Below, piece by piece: positions 19,873 to 28,159 of a stretch of DNA of 64,000 nt (positions within the stretch are counted from its first letter, which is position 1; each line of letters starts with the position of its first letter). The position numbers and the translations under genes were made by a program. Source of the stretch: Caproicibacterium lactatifermentans (GTDB taxonomy: Bacteria; Bacillota; Clostridia; Oscillospirales; Acutalibacteraceae); contig NZ_CP046051.1 in assembly GCF_013315815.1 (NCBI RefSeq), forward strand, positions 1,889,501 to 1,953,500, given 5' to 3'. The notes beneath the pieces were generated by a model. That model was not told the origin of the DNA and ran no database searches. It was given only the letters and a program-made list of their open reading frames with translations.

Positions 19873-21119
19873 AGCCGTATTTTCGCTTTTCGGATGTTTT
19901 ACATTTTTACAAACGAAACTGGATAAAGTTTCTGCTGGTTGTTTTGCTGTGCGGCGTTTTGTGTGCCCTACTGCCACTGAAGCTGCACTCCATGTCCAGC
20001 ACAGTCAACACCACCATTATGCTGAACTGCGAGCTTCCGGAAAACGCCAGCTCAGACTACCGCCTGCAGTACAACGGCATTGTCAGCTATCGGATAACTT
20101 CCGCCGTGGCGCAGGCCAGCTCCCATGACCTGATTGAAAAGACAACCAAACGTCTTGGCCTGCAGGAAGGGGAAATCCTCAAAATTACCGGTGAGCAGCA
20201 GCAGGGCGCACCGGCCGTGAAACTGACACTGGAAACAACAAACGCCGACATGGCCGAGAAGATTTCTGATACAGCTGCGGAGATTTTGTGCGACGAACTG
20301 GTTCAGCAGTATCCGTCGCCGAAGCTGACCGCTTTCATCAGCGACCCGGCCGCGGATATGCCGGAAACCCCCAAACTTGCCACAACAATCAAGGCCGGTG
20401 TCCTCGGCCTGGTGCTTGGTTTTATTCTGTTTGTATGCTATGGATTTATCCGTGTCCTTTCCCGCCGTTCTGTGTGTGACGGTAAAAAGGCCGCCGCCCT
20501 GCTGGGTGTGAAATGTCTGGGTGAAATCCCGCACGGTGACGGCAAACAGGCGGACGCTTTCCGCCGAATCCGCACCGTTCTGCTGAATCAGGCAGAACCT
20601 GCAAACAGTCTTCTGATAGAAGGCGCCAAGGACGGCGGCACCGCGCAAACCGCGGTGGGCCTTGCTGTTTCTCTGTCACAAGCCGGCCGCCGTGTGCTGG
20701 CGATAGATGCTGACCTGCGCAACCCGCAGATGGCCGGCCTGCTGGGCGTCAGCCCGACACAGAACCTGCGTGATGTTTTAGCTGGCCGCTGCACAATGGC
20801 AGAAGCCGTTGCAGCCGTGCCGAATCAGGATGGCCTGTTTCTGCTGGCCGGTGCAGCCGGTGATGAAAATCCGGCTGACCTGCTGGCCCGCAGTTTTCCC
20901 GCCGTACTAAAAGCGGCTGAAAGCAAATATGACAACATCATTATCTGTGCGCCATCTCAGCTGGATTACCCAGACGCAGACAGTATCGCCGCCTGCCCGC
21001 AAGCTGTCCTGCTCACTGCAAAATACAATGTGACGTCTTACAAAACCATGAACCGTGTTTTGCAGCGCACCGCCGGTGTCGGCGGCAAAACCGGCGGCTT
21101 CATTGTAATGGATGCATAA
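19869..21119 (+). CDS. Wzz/BY-kinase-like polysaccharide co-polymerase with degenerate ATPase site, copy 2
   Basis: 416 residues, clearly paralogous to the protein at 17256 along its whole length. Membrane segments near 19-37 and 171-193. The Walker A region (about 247-262) reads GAKDGGTAQTAVGLA, again lacking the GKS/T lysine; Walker A' VLAIDADLRNP is retained; Walker B is IIICAPS, without the Asp; no tyrosine tail. Start ATG 19869 overlaps the glycosyltransferase stop and has AAGGAGG upstream. Both copies share the same lost residues, so the loss pre-dates the duplication and the fold has been kept. Confidence 0.8.
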   Translation: MKPYFRFSDVLHFYKRNWIKFLLVVLLCGVLCALLPLKLHSMSSTVNTTIMLNCELPENASSDYRLQYNGIVSYRITSAVAQASSHDLIEKTTKRLGLQEGEILKITGEQQQGAPAVKLTLETTNADMAEKISDTAAEILCDELVQQYPSPKLTAFISDPAADMPETPKLATTIKAGVLGLVLGFILFVCYGFIRVLSRRSVCDGKKAAALLGVKCLGEIPHGDGKQADAFRRIRTVLLNQAEPANSLLIEGAKDGGTAQTAVGLAVSLSQAGRRVLAIDADLRNPQMAGLLGVSPTQNLRDVLAGRCTMAEAVAAVPNQDGLFLLAGAAGDENPADLLARSFPAVLKAAESKYDNIIICAPSQLDYPDADSIAACPQAVLLTAKYNVTSYKTMNRVLQRTAGVGGKTGGFIVMDA

Positions 21120-21143
21120 AGGACCTTCCACAGAATACACAGA

Positions 21144-21184
21144 CATCCGCAGAAAGGTTTCACGTTTTCTGCGGATGTTTTTTC
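21144..21184 (+). terminator. Intrinsic terminator closing the polysaccharide operon
   Basis: Stem CATCCGCAGAAA (21144-21155) with TTTTCTGCGGATG (21165-21177), followed by TTTTTT. Confidence 0.9.
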
Positions 21185-21277
21185 TGGCTTTCTTCGTCAA
21201 TATCCAGTATAATAAACTGCAATCAGACAAATTTCTGCTTTTCCGGCGGCAGCAGAGCCGCCGAACTGGAGGTATCT

Positions 21278-21940
21278 ATGGACTCTAAAAAGAAGACACT
21301 GCACCTGGGACGTACCACAAAACTGCTGCTTCTGACCGCAGCCATCACTGCTGGTATCGTATCCCTATTGTTTATCAACATCGGCCGTGCTTCCCGCAGC
21401 GGCAGCAGCCAGCCGCAGGTAACCAGCACGGTTGTAAAAGAAAAGGTACTCGGAATTCAGGAGCTTTCCACGGTTAAATATATGTACACCAATGTCGGGA
21501 AATTTTCACAATCCAATGCTCTTTACGGCTACACCGTTCCTTTTACTACCAAAAGTTTTTTGATTACCTATGATGGTACGATTAAGGCCGGACTGGATTT
21601 AAGCGCTGTACAGGTGCAGGTTTCGGACAACGCCGTCACCCTCACCCTGCCGCAGGCAAAAGTCCTGTCCCATGAAATTGATGAGAACAGCATTGAGGTT
21701 TACGATGAAACAAACAATATTTTTAACCCCATTCATGTAAAAGACTACACGACCTTCGCCGCAGGGGAAAAACACAAAATGGAGCAGAAAGCCGCCCAGC
21801 AGGGCCTTCTAAAAGAGGCTGATGCAAAGGCAAAAACCAGCCTGACACAGCTTTTGCAGGCAACAGCTGGAAACCGTAAAATTGCCTTCCGCCAGCAGTC
21901 CACGTCCTCTGCGTCGTCGGCCGCGTCCAGCAAAAAATAA
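21278..21940 (+). CDS. DUF4230 domain membrane-anchored protein
   Basis: 220 residues. A basic N-terminus and membrane segment (about residues 13-33) anchor an extracytoplasmic domain with the DUF4230 pattern: VVKEKVLGIQELSTVKYMYT, SFLITYDGTIKAGLDLS, TLTLPQAKVLSHEIDENSI and NIFNPIHVKDY. The C-terminus ends in a serine/alanine-rich tail. Start ATG 21278 is preceded by CTGGAGG. The family's function is unknown. It directly follows the polysaccharide operon terminator and has its own TATAAT near 21210, so a link to polysaccharide assembly is only positional. Confidence 0.85.
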   Translation: MDSKKKTLHLGRTTKLLLLTAAITAGIVSLLFINIGRASRSGSSQPQVTSTVVKEKVLGIQELSTVKYMYTNVGKFSQSNALYGYTVPFTTKSFLITYDGTIKAGLDLSAVQVQVSDNAVTLTLPQAKVLSHEIDENSIEVYDETNNIFNPIHVKDYTTFAAGEKHKMEQKAAQQGLLKEADAKAKTSLTQLLQATAGNRKIAFRQQSTSSASSAASSKK

Positions 21941-21971
21941 AGCCCCGAGCCACAAAAAGTGGTTCAAGGCT
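21932..21971 (-). terminator. Terminator of the thioesterase gene
   Basis: In minus-strand sense, AGCCTTGAACCAC / GTGGCTCGGGGCT hairpin with TTTTT loop, followed by TTATTTTTT; overlaps the end of the convergent DUF4230 gene. Confidence 0.75.
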
Positions 21972-22011
21972 CCTGTATGACGGCTGTCATTCTTTTTCAC
22001 GCCATATCGTT

Positions 22012-22398
22012 TTAGTTATCCGCGTTCTTTTTGTCGTCCGCTTTCTGCTGAAAACGGCGGCTGCTGACTTCCACGCGGGTATGGTCGCCTGTTGCACAAA
22101 CGCCCTTTTCATCTTCCGCTGTCAAGTGAAAACGGAAGGAGCGTCCCTCATGCTCTACAAGTTCCGCTGTAACGGTGATCGTCATGCCCAGAGGTGTCGG
22201 TGCAGTGTGGTCAATAGAAAGGGAGCATCCCACAGTCGTTTTGTTGGGAGCAAGATACCGCTGGGCCAGCTGTGCGGAGGCGTTCTCAAACAGCGCGCAG
22301 ATGGACGGCGTTGCCAGTACAGACAGGGAACCGCTGCCGACATTGACTGCCAGCATATCCTTTGTTACTTCCTTTTTGATAATGGCTTTTTCATTCAT
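22012..22398 (-). CDS. Thioesterase family protein (fluoroacetyl-CoA thioesterase FlK-like hot-dog fold)
   Basis: 128 residues with start ATG 22398 behind GGAGG (a longer in-frame start at 22443 lacks a site). The sequence shows the FlK-like hot-dog pattern: VLATPSICALFENAS early (Thr and Glu corresponding to the catalytic Thr/Glu), then VGCSLSIDHTAPTPLG with the conserved His, then ITVTAELVEHEGRSFRFHL. Such proteins hydrolyse small acyl-CoA thioesters; most clostridial members are not specific for fluoroacetyl-CoA. Physiological substrate unknown. Monocistronic with its own terminator. Confidence 0.82.
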   Translation of the reverse strand: MNEKAIIKKEVTKDMLAVNVGSGSLSVLATPSICALFENASAQLAQRYLAPNKTTVGCSLSIDHTAPTPLGMTITVTAELVEHEGRSFRFHLTAEDEKGVCATGDHTRVEVSSRRFQQKADDKKNADN

Positions 22399-22544
22399 TT
22401 GAATTTCCTCCATGAATATGCTATGATGAATTCGTTTTTGCATATCTTCATTTTACCAGAATTCTGTAAAAAGGCAATAGGGAACGCTTTTGCGGACAGC
22501 GTTTGTTGATTGGTTTTTCGAACCGGTCGTTTTAGGAGGTTTTT

Positions 22545-23273
22545 ATGCAGTATCCAAAAGCAGTTCTGTTCGATTATGGTATGACTCTCTGTACAGAGCC
22601 CTCCCCCCGTATAAAAGAAGGCTACACCGCCGTTCTGCAGCACGCGGTTTACAACCCACACCATGTTACTGTGCCGCAGCTGTTTGCATTCGCGCAGAAA
22701 GCCAAGGCGGACCTCAACTGGGAAGTGCCGGAAGACGCACAGCCGCTGGAAACTTGGTACTTATCCCTGCAGCGCTATTTGCTGGAATCTTTCGATATTC
22801 AGCTGGATATTAATGACCTGCAGGCGGAGCAGCTATACTGGGATGTCTGTTCCCCCGCTACTCCCTCCCCCTACATAGAACAGGCCTTTTCCGCCCTGCA
22901 GCAGCATGGCATTCCTTTCGGCGTCGTAAGCAACCTTTGTTTTACCGGCGCTACATTGGAACGCCGCCTGCACGCCTGCTTTCCGCAGGACCCGTTCCGC
23001 TTCATTTTAGCCAGCAGTGAATATGCCTTCCGCAAGCCACAGCGGCGTTTTTTTGAGCTTGCACTGCATAAAATAGGGACATCCGCCGACGAAACCTGGT
23101 TCTGCGGCGATAACCCCGTCTGCGATATGGATGGTGCCGCAGGCGCTGGAATGCGGGCGTTTTGGTATCGTGTTCACAATGACTTTGACACCTGTATTCA
23201 GCCGAAACACCCCTGCAACCGCCTGACGGATTGGCGCCGTTTTGCCGCACTGCTGAACGCATCCAATCCCTAA
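22545..23273 (+). CDS. HAD family hydrolase (subclass IA)
   Basis: 242 residues from ATG 22545, behind TAGGAGG. HAD motif I is AVLFDYGMTL (about residues 6-15), with Gly at the position of the second Asp, a known variant in part of this family; motif II FGVVSNL, motif III lysine in AFRKPQRRFFELA, motif IV FCGDNPVCDMDGAAGAGM. An alpha-helical cap (about residues 20-95) lies between motifs I and II. Likely a phosphatase on a small phosphometabolite; substrate unknown. Followed 27 bases later by the TM2-domain gene. Confidence 0.85.
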   Translation: MQYPKAVLFDYGMTLCTEPSPRIKEGYTAVLQHAVYNPHHVTVPQLFAFAQKAKADLNWEVPEDAQPLETWYLSLQRYLLESFDIQLDINDLQAEQLYWDVCSPATPSPYIEQAFSALQQHGIPFGVVSNLCFTGATLERRLHACFPQDPFRFILASSEYAFRKPQRRFFELALHKIGTSADETWFCGDNPVCDMDGAAGAGMRAFWYRVHNDFDTCIQPKHPCNRLTDWRRFAALLNASNP

Positions 23274-23300
23274 CACCCACGACGAAAGGAGCCAAACGAC

Positions 23301-23996
23301 ATGGAAACCGATAAAGAAAATAATCCGGAATTTGTCGAACACGCGCAGTCGAATACGTCGGATCAACAGGCCGGGAACTGCACCTGTGGTCAGCCGAACC
23401 CACAGGGCACACCGGGCCAGCAGGCCGGGAACTGCACCTGTGGTCAGCCGAACCCACAGGGCACACCGGGCCAGCAGGCCGGGAACTGCACCTGCGGTCA
23501 GCCGAACCCACAGGGCACACCGGACCAGCAGGCCGGGAACTGCACCTGCGGTCAGCCGAACCCACAGGGCACACCGGACCAGCAGGCCGGGAACTGCACC
23601 TGCGGTCAGCCAAACCCACAGGACAGATATCACCCGCCCTACACTTACGGCGGACAATTCAATGGTACCATGGTCAACAAACCGCAGTTTCCCTTCGGAC
23701 AAGTTGGCCGGCCGTTTGGTTATTTTGACGGCTGTTTTATACCGGGTAGTGCCACACCTATCCGCAGCCGTACCGCAACTGCCGTTCTCTGCCTGCTTTT
23801 GGGTCCATTCGGCATTCATAAATTCTATACCGGCCAGTGGGGCTGGGGCCTTGTTTCGCTGTTCCTGCTGATAACCCTCGGCTGGACCGGCTGGATATGG
23901 GGCATTCTCTACGCTGTTTCGCTTGCTGAATCTATTTTGCTTTTTACCATGTCCAATGAGGAATTCCAGAATAAATATCATATGCGGGCACAGTAG
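23301..23996 (+). CDS. TM2 domain protein with N-terminal Cys-Thr-Cys tandem repeats
   Basis: 231 residues from ATG 23301 (GAAAGGAG upstream). Residues about 22-108 are five copies of an 18-residue unit around QQAGNCTCGQPNPQGTP, each with a C-T-C motif (ten cysteines in all). After a Pro/Tyr/Gly-rich linker come a TM2 domain (about 153-215; LLGPFGIHKFYTGQWGWG, two membrane helices with the Asp-free GPFGIHKFY turn) and a short tail. TM2 domains are small two-helix membrane modules of unclear function, found with many N-terminal additions. The repeats differ from each other at few bases, suggesting recent expansion. Confidence 0.85.
   Translation: METDKENNPEFVEHAQSNTSDQQAGNCTCGQPNPQGTPGQQAGNCTCGQPNPQGTPGQQAGNCTCGQPNPQGTPDQQAGNCTCGQPNPQGTPDQQAGNCTCGQPNPQDRYHPPYTYGGQFNGTMVNKPQFPFGQVGRPFGYFDGCFIPGSATPIRSRTATAVLCLLLGPFGIHKFYTGQWGWGLVSLFLLITLGWTGWIWGILYAVSLAESILLFTMSNEEFQNKYHMRAQ
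23364..23625 (+). repeat. Five tandem 54-bp in-frame direct repeats
   Basis: Units begin at 23364, 23418, 23472, 23526 and 23580 (exact 54-base period, last unit truncated). They are nearly identical, differing mainly at third positions and at a Gly/Asp codon between units. Contained entirely in the TM2 protein gene; repeat number is likely to vary between strains by slippage or recombination. Confidence 0.95.
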
Positions 23997-24016
23997 TCCG
24001 TATGTTTTCAAAAAAG

Positions 24017-24043
24017 CCTGCCCTCTTTAGGACAGGTTTTTTT
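24017..24043 (+). terminator. Terminator after the TM2 gene
   Basis: CCTGCCC / GGACAGG stem (one mismatch) followed by seven T. Confidence 0.75.
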
Positions 24044-24134
24044 GATGCCTCCGTTTCCATAAGTAAGCTGTCCTGCAGGAAAGCGGTTTATTCTTTCAGC
24101 GGAAAAAGCCGCGCGGAGGGCACCTGCGTGTACC

Positions 24135-24163
24135 TTGCGTTTCCTTCCGGATAATGGTATACT
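24135..24163 (+). promoter_or_regulatory. Promoter of ychF
   Basis: TTGCGT (24135-24140), 17-base spacer, TATACT (24158-24163), about 40 bases before the ychF start. Confidence 0.65.
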
Positions 24164-24203
24164 TTGAATATTATTAGAATACGAAAAAGAAGGACAAAAC
24201 TGT

Positions 24204-25298
24204 ATGAAATTAGGTATTGTGGGGCTGCCGAATGTTGGCAAAAGCACCCTTTTCAACGCAATCACCAATGCAGGTGCACAAAGCGCAAACTACCCTTTCT
24301 GCACCATTGAGCCAAACGTTGGCATTGTCGCAGTGCCGGACAAGCGTCTGGACAAGCTGGCGGAAATGTACCACCCGCAGAAATACACCCCTGCGACCGT
24401 AGAGTTCGTAGATATCGCCGGTCTGGTCAAGGGCGCCAGCAAAGGCGAGGGCTTAGGCAACAAATTTCTTGCAAATATTCGTGAAGTGGACGCCATTGTC
24501 CATGTGGTACGCTGTTTCGATAACGATGACATCGTCCATGTGGACGGCAGCATTGACCCCGTCCGCGACATCGACACCGTCAATGTGGAGCTGATTCTCT
24601 CGGATATCGAAGTGCTGGATCGCCGCATTGACAAGACGAAAAAGCAGCTGAAGGCCGACAAAAAGTTCCAGGAGGATCTGGACTTCTTTGAGCGTGTGAA
24701 AAAAGCCCTGAATGACGGTCTGCCTGCCCGCAGCATAGACTGCACCGAGGATGAAGCCGCCCTGCTGTCCACTGTAAACCTGCTGACCAGCAAGCCCGTC
24801 CTGTATGCCGCCAACATGAGTGAAGACGACTTTAAAAATGGCATTGAAAACAACCATTACTACAAAGCTGTAGAGGAAGTCGCCGCTAAAGAGCATGCCG
24901 GTGTACTGCCCATCTGCGCCGAAACAGAAGCGGAAATTGCCGGTATGGAACCGGACGAAAAGGCACTATTCCTCTCTGATATGGGACTGGAAGAATCCGG
25001 CCTGGACCGCTTTATCCGTGCGTCCTATTCTCTGCTGGGCCTCATCAGCTTCCTGACTGCCGGGGAGCCGGAAGTGCGCGCATGGACCATTCAGAAAGGC
25101 ACCAAAGCACCGCAAGCCGCCGGCAAGATACACTCTGACTTTGAGCGCGGCTTTATCCGCGCCGAAGTCGTTCCCTATACGCAGTTGATTGACTGCGGCA
25201 GTATGGCCGCCGCCCGCGAAAAGGGACTGGTCCGCAGTGAGGGCAAAGATTATGTCATGCAGGACGGCGACGTGGTGCTGTTCCGCTTCAATGTCTAA
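24204..25298 (+). CDS. ychF: Redox-regulated OBG-family ATPase YchF
   Basis: 364 residues, normal length. P-loop GLPNVGKSTLFNAIT at residues 7-21; G2/G3 region with FVDIAGLVKGASKGEGLGNKF (Walker B DIAGL and the glycine-rich switch); G4 variant NMSEDDF region as expected for the ATP-preferring YchF; C-terminal TGS-like domain with GEPEVRAWTIQKGTKAPQAA and IHSDFERGFIRAEV. Ribosome-associated P-loop ATPase implicated in stress response and translational fidelity. Start ATG 24204 with AGAAGGA upstream. Confidence 0.95.
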   Translation: MKLGIVGLPNVGKSTLFNAITNAGAQSANYPFCTIEPNVGIVAVPDKRLDKLAEMYHPQKYTPATVEFVDIAGLVKGASKGEGLGNKFLANIREVDAIVHVVRCFDNDDIVHVDGSIDPVRDIDTVNVELILSDIEVLDRRIDKTKKQLKADKKFQEDLDFFERVKKALNDGLPARSIDCTEDEAALLSTVNLLTSKPVLYAANMSEDDFKNGIENNHYYKAVEEVAAKEHAGVLPICAETEAEIAGMEPDEKALFLSDMGLEESGLDRFIRASYSLLGLISFLTAGEPEVRAWTIQKGTKAPQAAGKIHSDFERGFIRAEVVPYTQLIDCGSMAAAREKGLVRSEGKDYVMQDGDVVLFRFNV

Positions 25299-25409
25299 CC
25301 GGCTTTCATATTCTGCCGTAAAATGGGGATGATTTTGATATTCCCCTTTTCCCATACACAAAACCGTACGTCTATCTACTTTCATTCATTATTAAAGGAG
25401 GAAATCGTC

Positions 25410-25952
25410 ATGGAATTCAAGGGAAGCAAAACCGAAGCAAATCTCGCCGCCGCATTCGCCGGCGAAAGTCAGGCCCGCAACAAGTATACCTACTATGCCA
25501 GCAAGGCTAAAAAAGATGGATACGAACAAATTGCCGCTATTTTCGAGGAAACGGCAAACAATGAAAAGGAACACGCAAAGCTCTGGTTTAAGCTGCTCCA
25601 TGATGACAACGTCCCCGACACTGTCGCCAACCTTGCGGACGCCGCAGATGGTGAACATTATGAATGGACCGAAATGTATAAGGAATTTGCCGACACCGCC
25701 GACGCGGAAGGCTTTAAGGCGATTGCCGCCACCATGCGCCGTATTGCCAGTGTTGAAAAATCCCACGAAGAGCGCTACCGCAAACTGCTTGCCAACCTGA
25801 AAGAGGATATTGTCTTTCAGGATGACGACGAGAATACCGTGTGGGTATGCCGCAACTGCGGTTACATCTATGTCGGCAAGCAGGCACCGAAGGTTTGCCC
25901 TGCGTGCAAACATCCGCAGGCTTACTTCGAGCGCCGCGCAGAAAATTACTAA
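25410..25952 (+). CDS. Rubrerythrin
   Basis: 180 residues from ATG 25410 (AAAGGAGG upstream); an in-frame extension back to 25323 is not family-like. Ferritin-like diiron domain with [18 protein letters not shown], the E-x2-H ligands in [10 protein letters not shown] and [10 protein letters not shown]-terminal rubredoxin domain with two C-x2-C pairs, [11 protein letters not shown] and [12 protein letters not shown]. Reduces hydrogen peroxide in anaerobes with electrons from rubredoxin/NADH. Monocistronic, ends at a strong terminator. Confidence 0.95.
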   Translation: MEFKGSKTEANLAAAFAGESQARNKYTYYASKAKKDGYEQIAAIFEETANNEKEHAKLWFKLLHDDNVPDTVANLADAADGEHYEWTEMYKEFADTADAEGFKAIAATMRRIASVEKSHEERYRKLLANLKEDIVFQDDDENTVWVCRNCGYIYVGKQAPKVCPACKHPQAYFERRAENY

Positions 25953-25977
25953 AAACAAAGTTCATACAAAAAAGAGA

Positions 25978-26005
25978 GGCGGGAAAATTCCCGCCGTTCT
26001 TTTTG
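25978..26005. terminator. Bidirectional terminator between rubrerythrin and VanZ genes
   Basis: Perfect GGCGGGAA/TTCCCGCC hairpin with T-runs on both strands (CTTTTTG rightward, TCTCTTTTTTG leftward). Confidence 0.85.
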
Positions 26006-26025
26006 TGTCCGTATATATATACGAG

Positions 26026-26526
26026 CTATTCCATATTCAGATACAACACTGCCGCCAGAATAAGCGCCATAAAAACCAGCATAAAAATATTCATCACACG
26101 GTCTGTTTTTCCTTTCCACCATTTTTTGAAGAGGATATATAGCCCTATCCCCAGCATACCGCCCACTGTGTTGTCCAGCAGATCCGTTACATCGGTTGTC
26201 CCCAGAGCAAAAACATACTGCAGCACTTCATATACCAGACTGAGCGAAAAACACAGCGCCGTCTTTTTTGCAAATGACCATGACGGCTTCAGCATTTTTA
26301 AAAAGATTCCCAGTGGAATAAAGATAAAAACATTCCCCAAAATTTCAGCAAGATTTAACCTGCCGTCAGGCAAAAAAGACGCTCCAAACGGAATAAGATT
26401 GATGTGCTGGTAACGGTAAAACATTGAAAGAGAAAACGACAGCTTAAATAGAACCAGCCACGTCAGCATTGCCAAATAAATGACCAATAGAACTTTTGTC
26501 AGTGTCCTTTGTTTTCGGTTTTCCAT
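26026..26526 (-). CDS. VanZ family membrane protein
   Basis: 166 residues with start ATG 26526 (MENRKQRTLTKVLL), preceded by GCAGGGAAA. About four to five hydrophobic segments with the VanZ-like pattern: HINLIPFG then EILGNVFIFIPLGIFLK and SLVYEVLQYVFALGTTDVTD and LLDNTVGGMLGIGLYILFKK. VanZ-like proteins have been linked to low-level teicoplanin resistance and cell-envelope functions. The gene overlaps the 3' end of tadA by 28 bases, so it is expressed from the same transcript. Confidence 0.88.
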   Translation of the reverse strand: MENRKQRTLTKVLLVIYLAMLTWLVLFKLSFSLSMFYRYQHINLIPFGASFLPDGRLNLAEILGNVFIFIPLGIFLKMLKPSWSFAKKTALCFSLSLVYEVLQYVFALGTTDVTDLLDNTVGGMLGIGLYILFKKWWKGKTDRVMNIFMLVFMALILAAVLYLNME

Positions 26527-26999
26527 TGTTTCCCTGCTTTCTTTTCTTTTCGGGCAGCACGCATACAGCGAAAAAAGCCGCGCAGCACCTCTGCGCATTC
26601 TTCCCCCAAAAGGCCCTGTTCCACCTTTGGGTGATGATTGTACGGACAGGAAAACAAATCGATAACAGAGCCGCAGGAACCGGTCTTCGGGTCCTTTGCG
26701 CCATATACCAGCCGTGGAATACGGGCGTTAATGATGGCACCGGCACACATGGGACACGGCTCCAGCGTAACATAAAGCGTACACTGCCACAGCCGCCAGC
26801 CACCCAGCACCCGGCAGCCCTTGTCAATCGCCGCCAGTTCCGCATGGTACAGCGCATTTTTCCCCGTTTCCCGCCGGTTTTTTCCCTCGGCGATAATTTC
26901 GCCATCCTTCGTCAGCACAGCACCAACCGGCACTTCTCCCTCATCGGCGGCCTCCTGTGCCAGCTGCAGAGCACGGCGCATACATTCTTCATCTGTCAT
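26499..26999 (-). CDS. tadA: tRNA-specific adenosine deaminase
   Basis: 166 residues from ATG 26999, overlapping the stop of the CPBP gene (ATGA). Zinc deaminase motifs: HAELAAID (catalytic Glu, zinc His) and EPCPMCAGAII (zinc Cys pair), with MRRALQLAQEAADEGEVPVG at the N-terminus. Converts A34 to inosine in tRNA-Arg(ACG). An in-frame extension to 27200 is the shadow of the upstream gene. Confidence 0.93.
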   Translation of the reverse strand: MTDEECMRRALQLAQEAADEGEVPVGAVLTKDGEIIAEGKNRRETGKNALYHAELAAIDKGCRVLGGWRLWQCTLYVTLEPCPMCAGAIINARIPRLVYGAKDPKTGSCGSVIDLFSCPYNHHPKVEQGLLGEECAEVLRGFFRCMRAARKEKKAGKQWKTENKGH

Positions 27000-27997
27000 C
27001 TGGACTGCATCAGCACATAAATGCTGCTCCCTACACCGTACAGCAGCATCAATAGGCCTCCGGCTGTGGTAACCATTCCGCGCATTCGCTGCCACTGGGA
27101 AGTCAGCATCCGGTCCGCCGGAATCCGCAGCTTTTTCATGGAACCTTTTCCTTCCACCGCCAGGCGGACCACAACTGCAGCCACTGCCGCCACAAAACAT
27201 ATCACAAAATAAGCAATAGTAAACTGCTGCTGGACCGTCTGCCCCATATTTTCCTGCAATAAGGCACCGACCGAAGCCATGCCATTATTGAACATATGCA
27301 GCACAATGCACGGTAAAATGCTTTCTGTACGCACCCGCAGATAACCGAACAAAATGCCAATCAGCACAGCAAACACAAACTGCGCCACATTCCCGTGGTA
27401 CAGCCCAAACAACAGGGCAGATACCACAATGGCAAACCAGTTACCCCAGCGGCGCAGGCATCCCAGCACCGCACCGCGGAACAGAACCTCTTCTACCAGC
27501 GGCGGAATGAGTGTCCCATACAGGAAGTACAGCACCTGTGTAAAAGCAGTGTGGTCCAGCGGCATATTGGGGATTTCACCGGAAAAGCCAAAGACCTGTT
27601 CCAGCGCTTCCACCAAAGAAACAGGAAGATTGCAGGCCAGCATCAACCCCATGCCAAAAACATACAAAAACAGCATATCTCTGCCGCTCAGACCGGCCTG
27701 AGCGGGTCGACGGAAAGGCAGGAACTCCTCCGTTGGCCGCCCACAAAAGCATACGTACAATATCGGTACCAGCGCCAGCAGCAAATACCCAACGCAGTCA
27801 CCCAAATACTGCAGTGACATACTGGCTCCAGCGGGCAAAGAAAAAGCTAAAAGGACCTGCACCACTGCCGTAACGCTGATAGAGCCAAGCGTCAGCCAGC
27901 TGGCTGTATTCACCGCCCTGCCAGCACCGCGGCGCTCCTGCCACACAAGCATCCAGCGGGGATCATTTTGTACAGGCATTTGATAACGATAGTCCAT
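26996..27997 (-). CDS. CPBP family intramembrane glutamic endopeptidase
   Basis: 333 residues from ATG 27997 (AAAGGAA upstream). About eight membrane segments; CPBP (ABI/Rce1-like) motifs PPLVEEVLFRGAVLG (EExxxR), LLFGLYHGNVAQFVFA (FxxxH) and IVLHMFNNGMAS (HxxxN). Members are membrane proteases, in some bacteria linked to bacteriocin self-immunity. First gene of a three-gene leftward unit with tadA and vanZ-like, which overlap each other. Confidence 0.9.
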   Translation of the reverse strand: MDYRYQMPVQNDPRWMLVWQERRGAGRAVNTASWLTLGSISVTAVVQVLLAFSLPAGASMSLQYLGDCVGYLLLALVPILYVCFCGRPTEEFLPFRRPAQAGLSGRDMLFLYVFGMGLMLACNLPVSLVEALEQVFGFSGEIPNMPLDHTAFTQVLYFLYGTLIPPLVEEVLFRGAVLGCLRRWGNWFAIVVSALLFGLYHGNVAQFVFAVLIGILFGYLRVRTESILPCIVLHMFNNGMASVGALLQENMGQTVQQQFTIAYFVICFVAAVAAVVVRLAVEGKGSMKKLRIPADRMLTSQWQRMRGMVTTAGGLLMLLYGVGSSIYVLMQSR

Positions 27998-28159
27998 AAA
28001 TATTTGATTCCTTTCTGCTCCGCCGCAAAGGCGTAACTTTATTTTAGTATACCATATCCACCTGTGTTTGAAAATCCAGCTTTCAACTTTTGTTTGTTTA
28101 TGATAATCCAAGAAAGAAAAACGTTAATTTCTGCAAAACCTCCGGAAAGAAATGTTATC

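Noticed and set aside
23364..23625. Possible CRISPR-like array
   Set aside because: The repeats are contiguous with no spacers, have a 54-base in-frame period and lie inside a coding sequence.
23007..24011. Long leftward ORF (334 codons) and rightward ORFs in other frames over the 54-bp repeats
   Set aside because: They arise because the GC-rich 54-bp repeat is open in several frames; the TM2 protein frame has the ribosome site, the recognised domain and normal composition.
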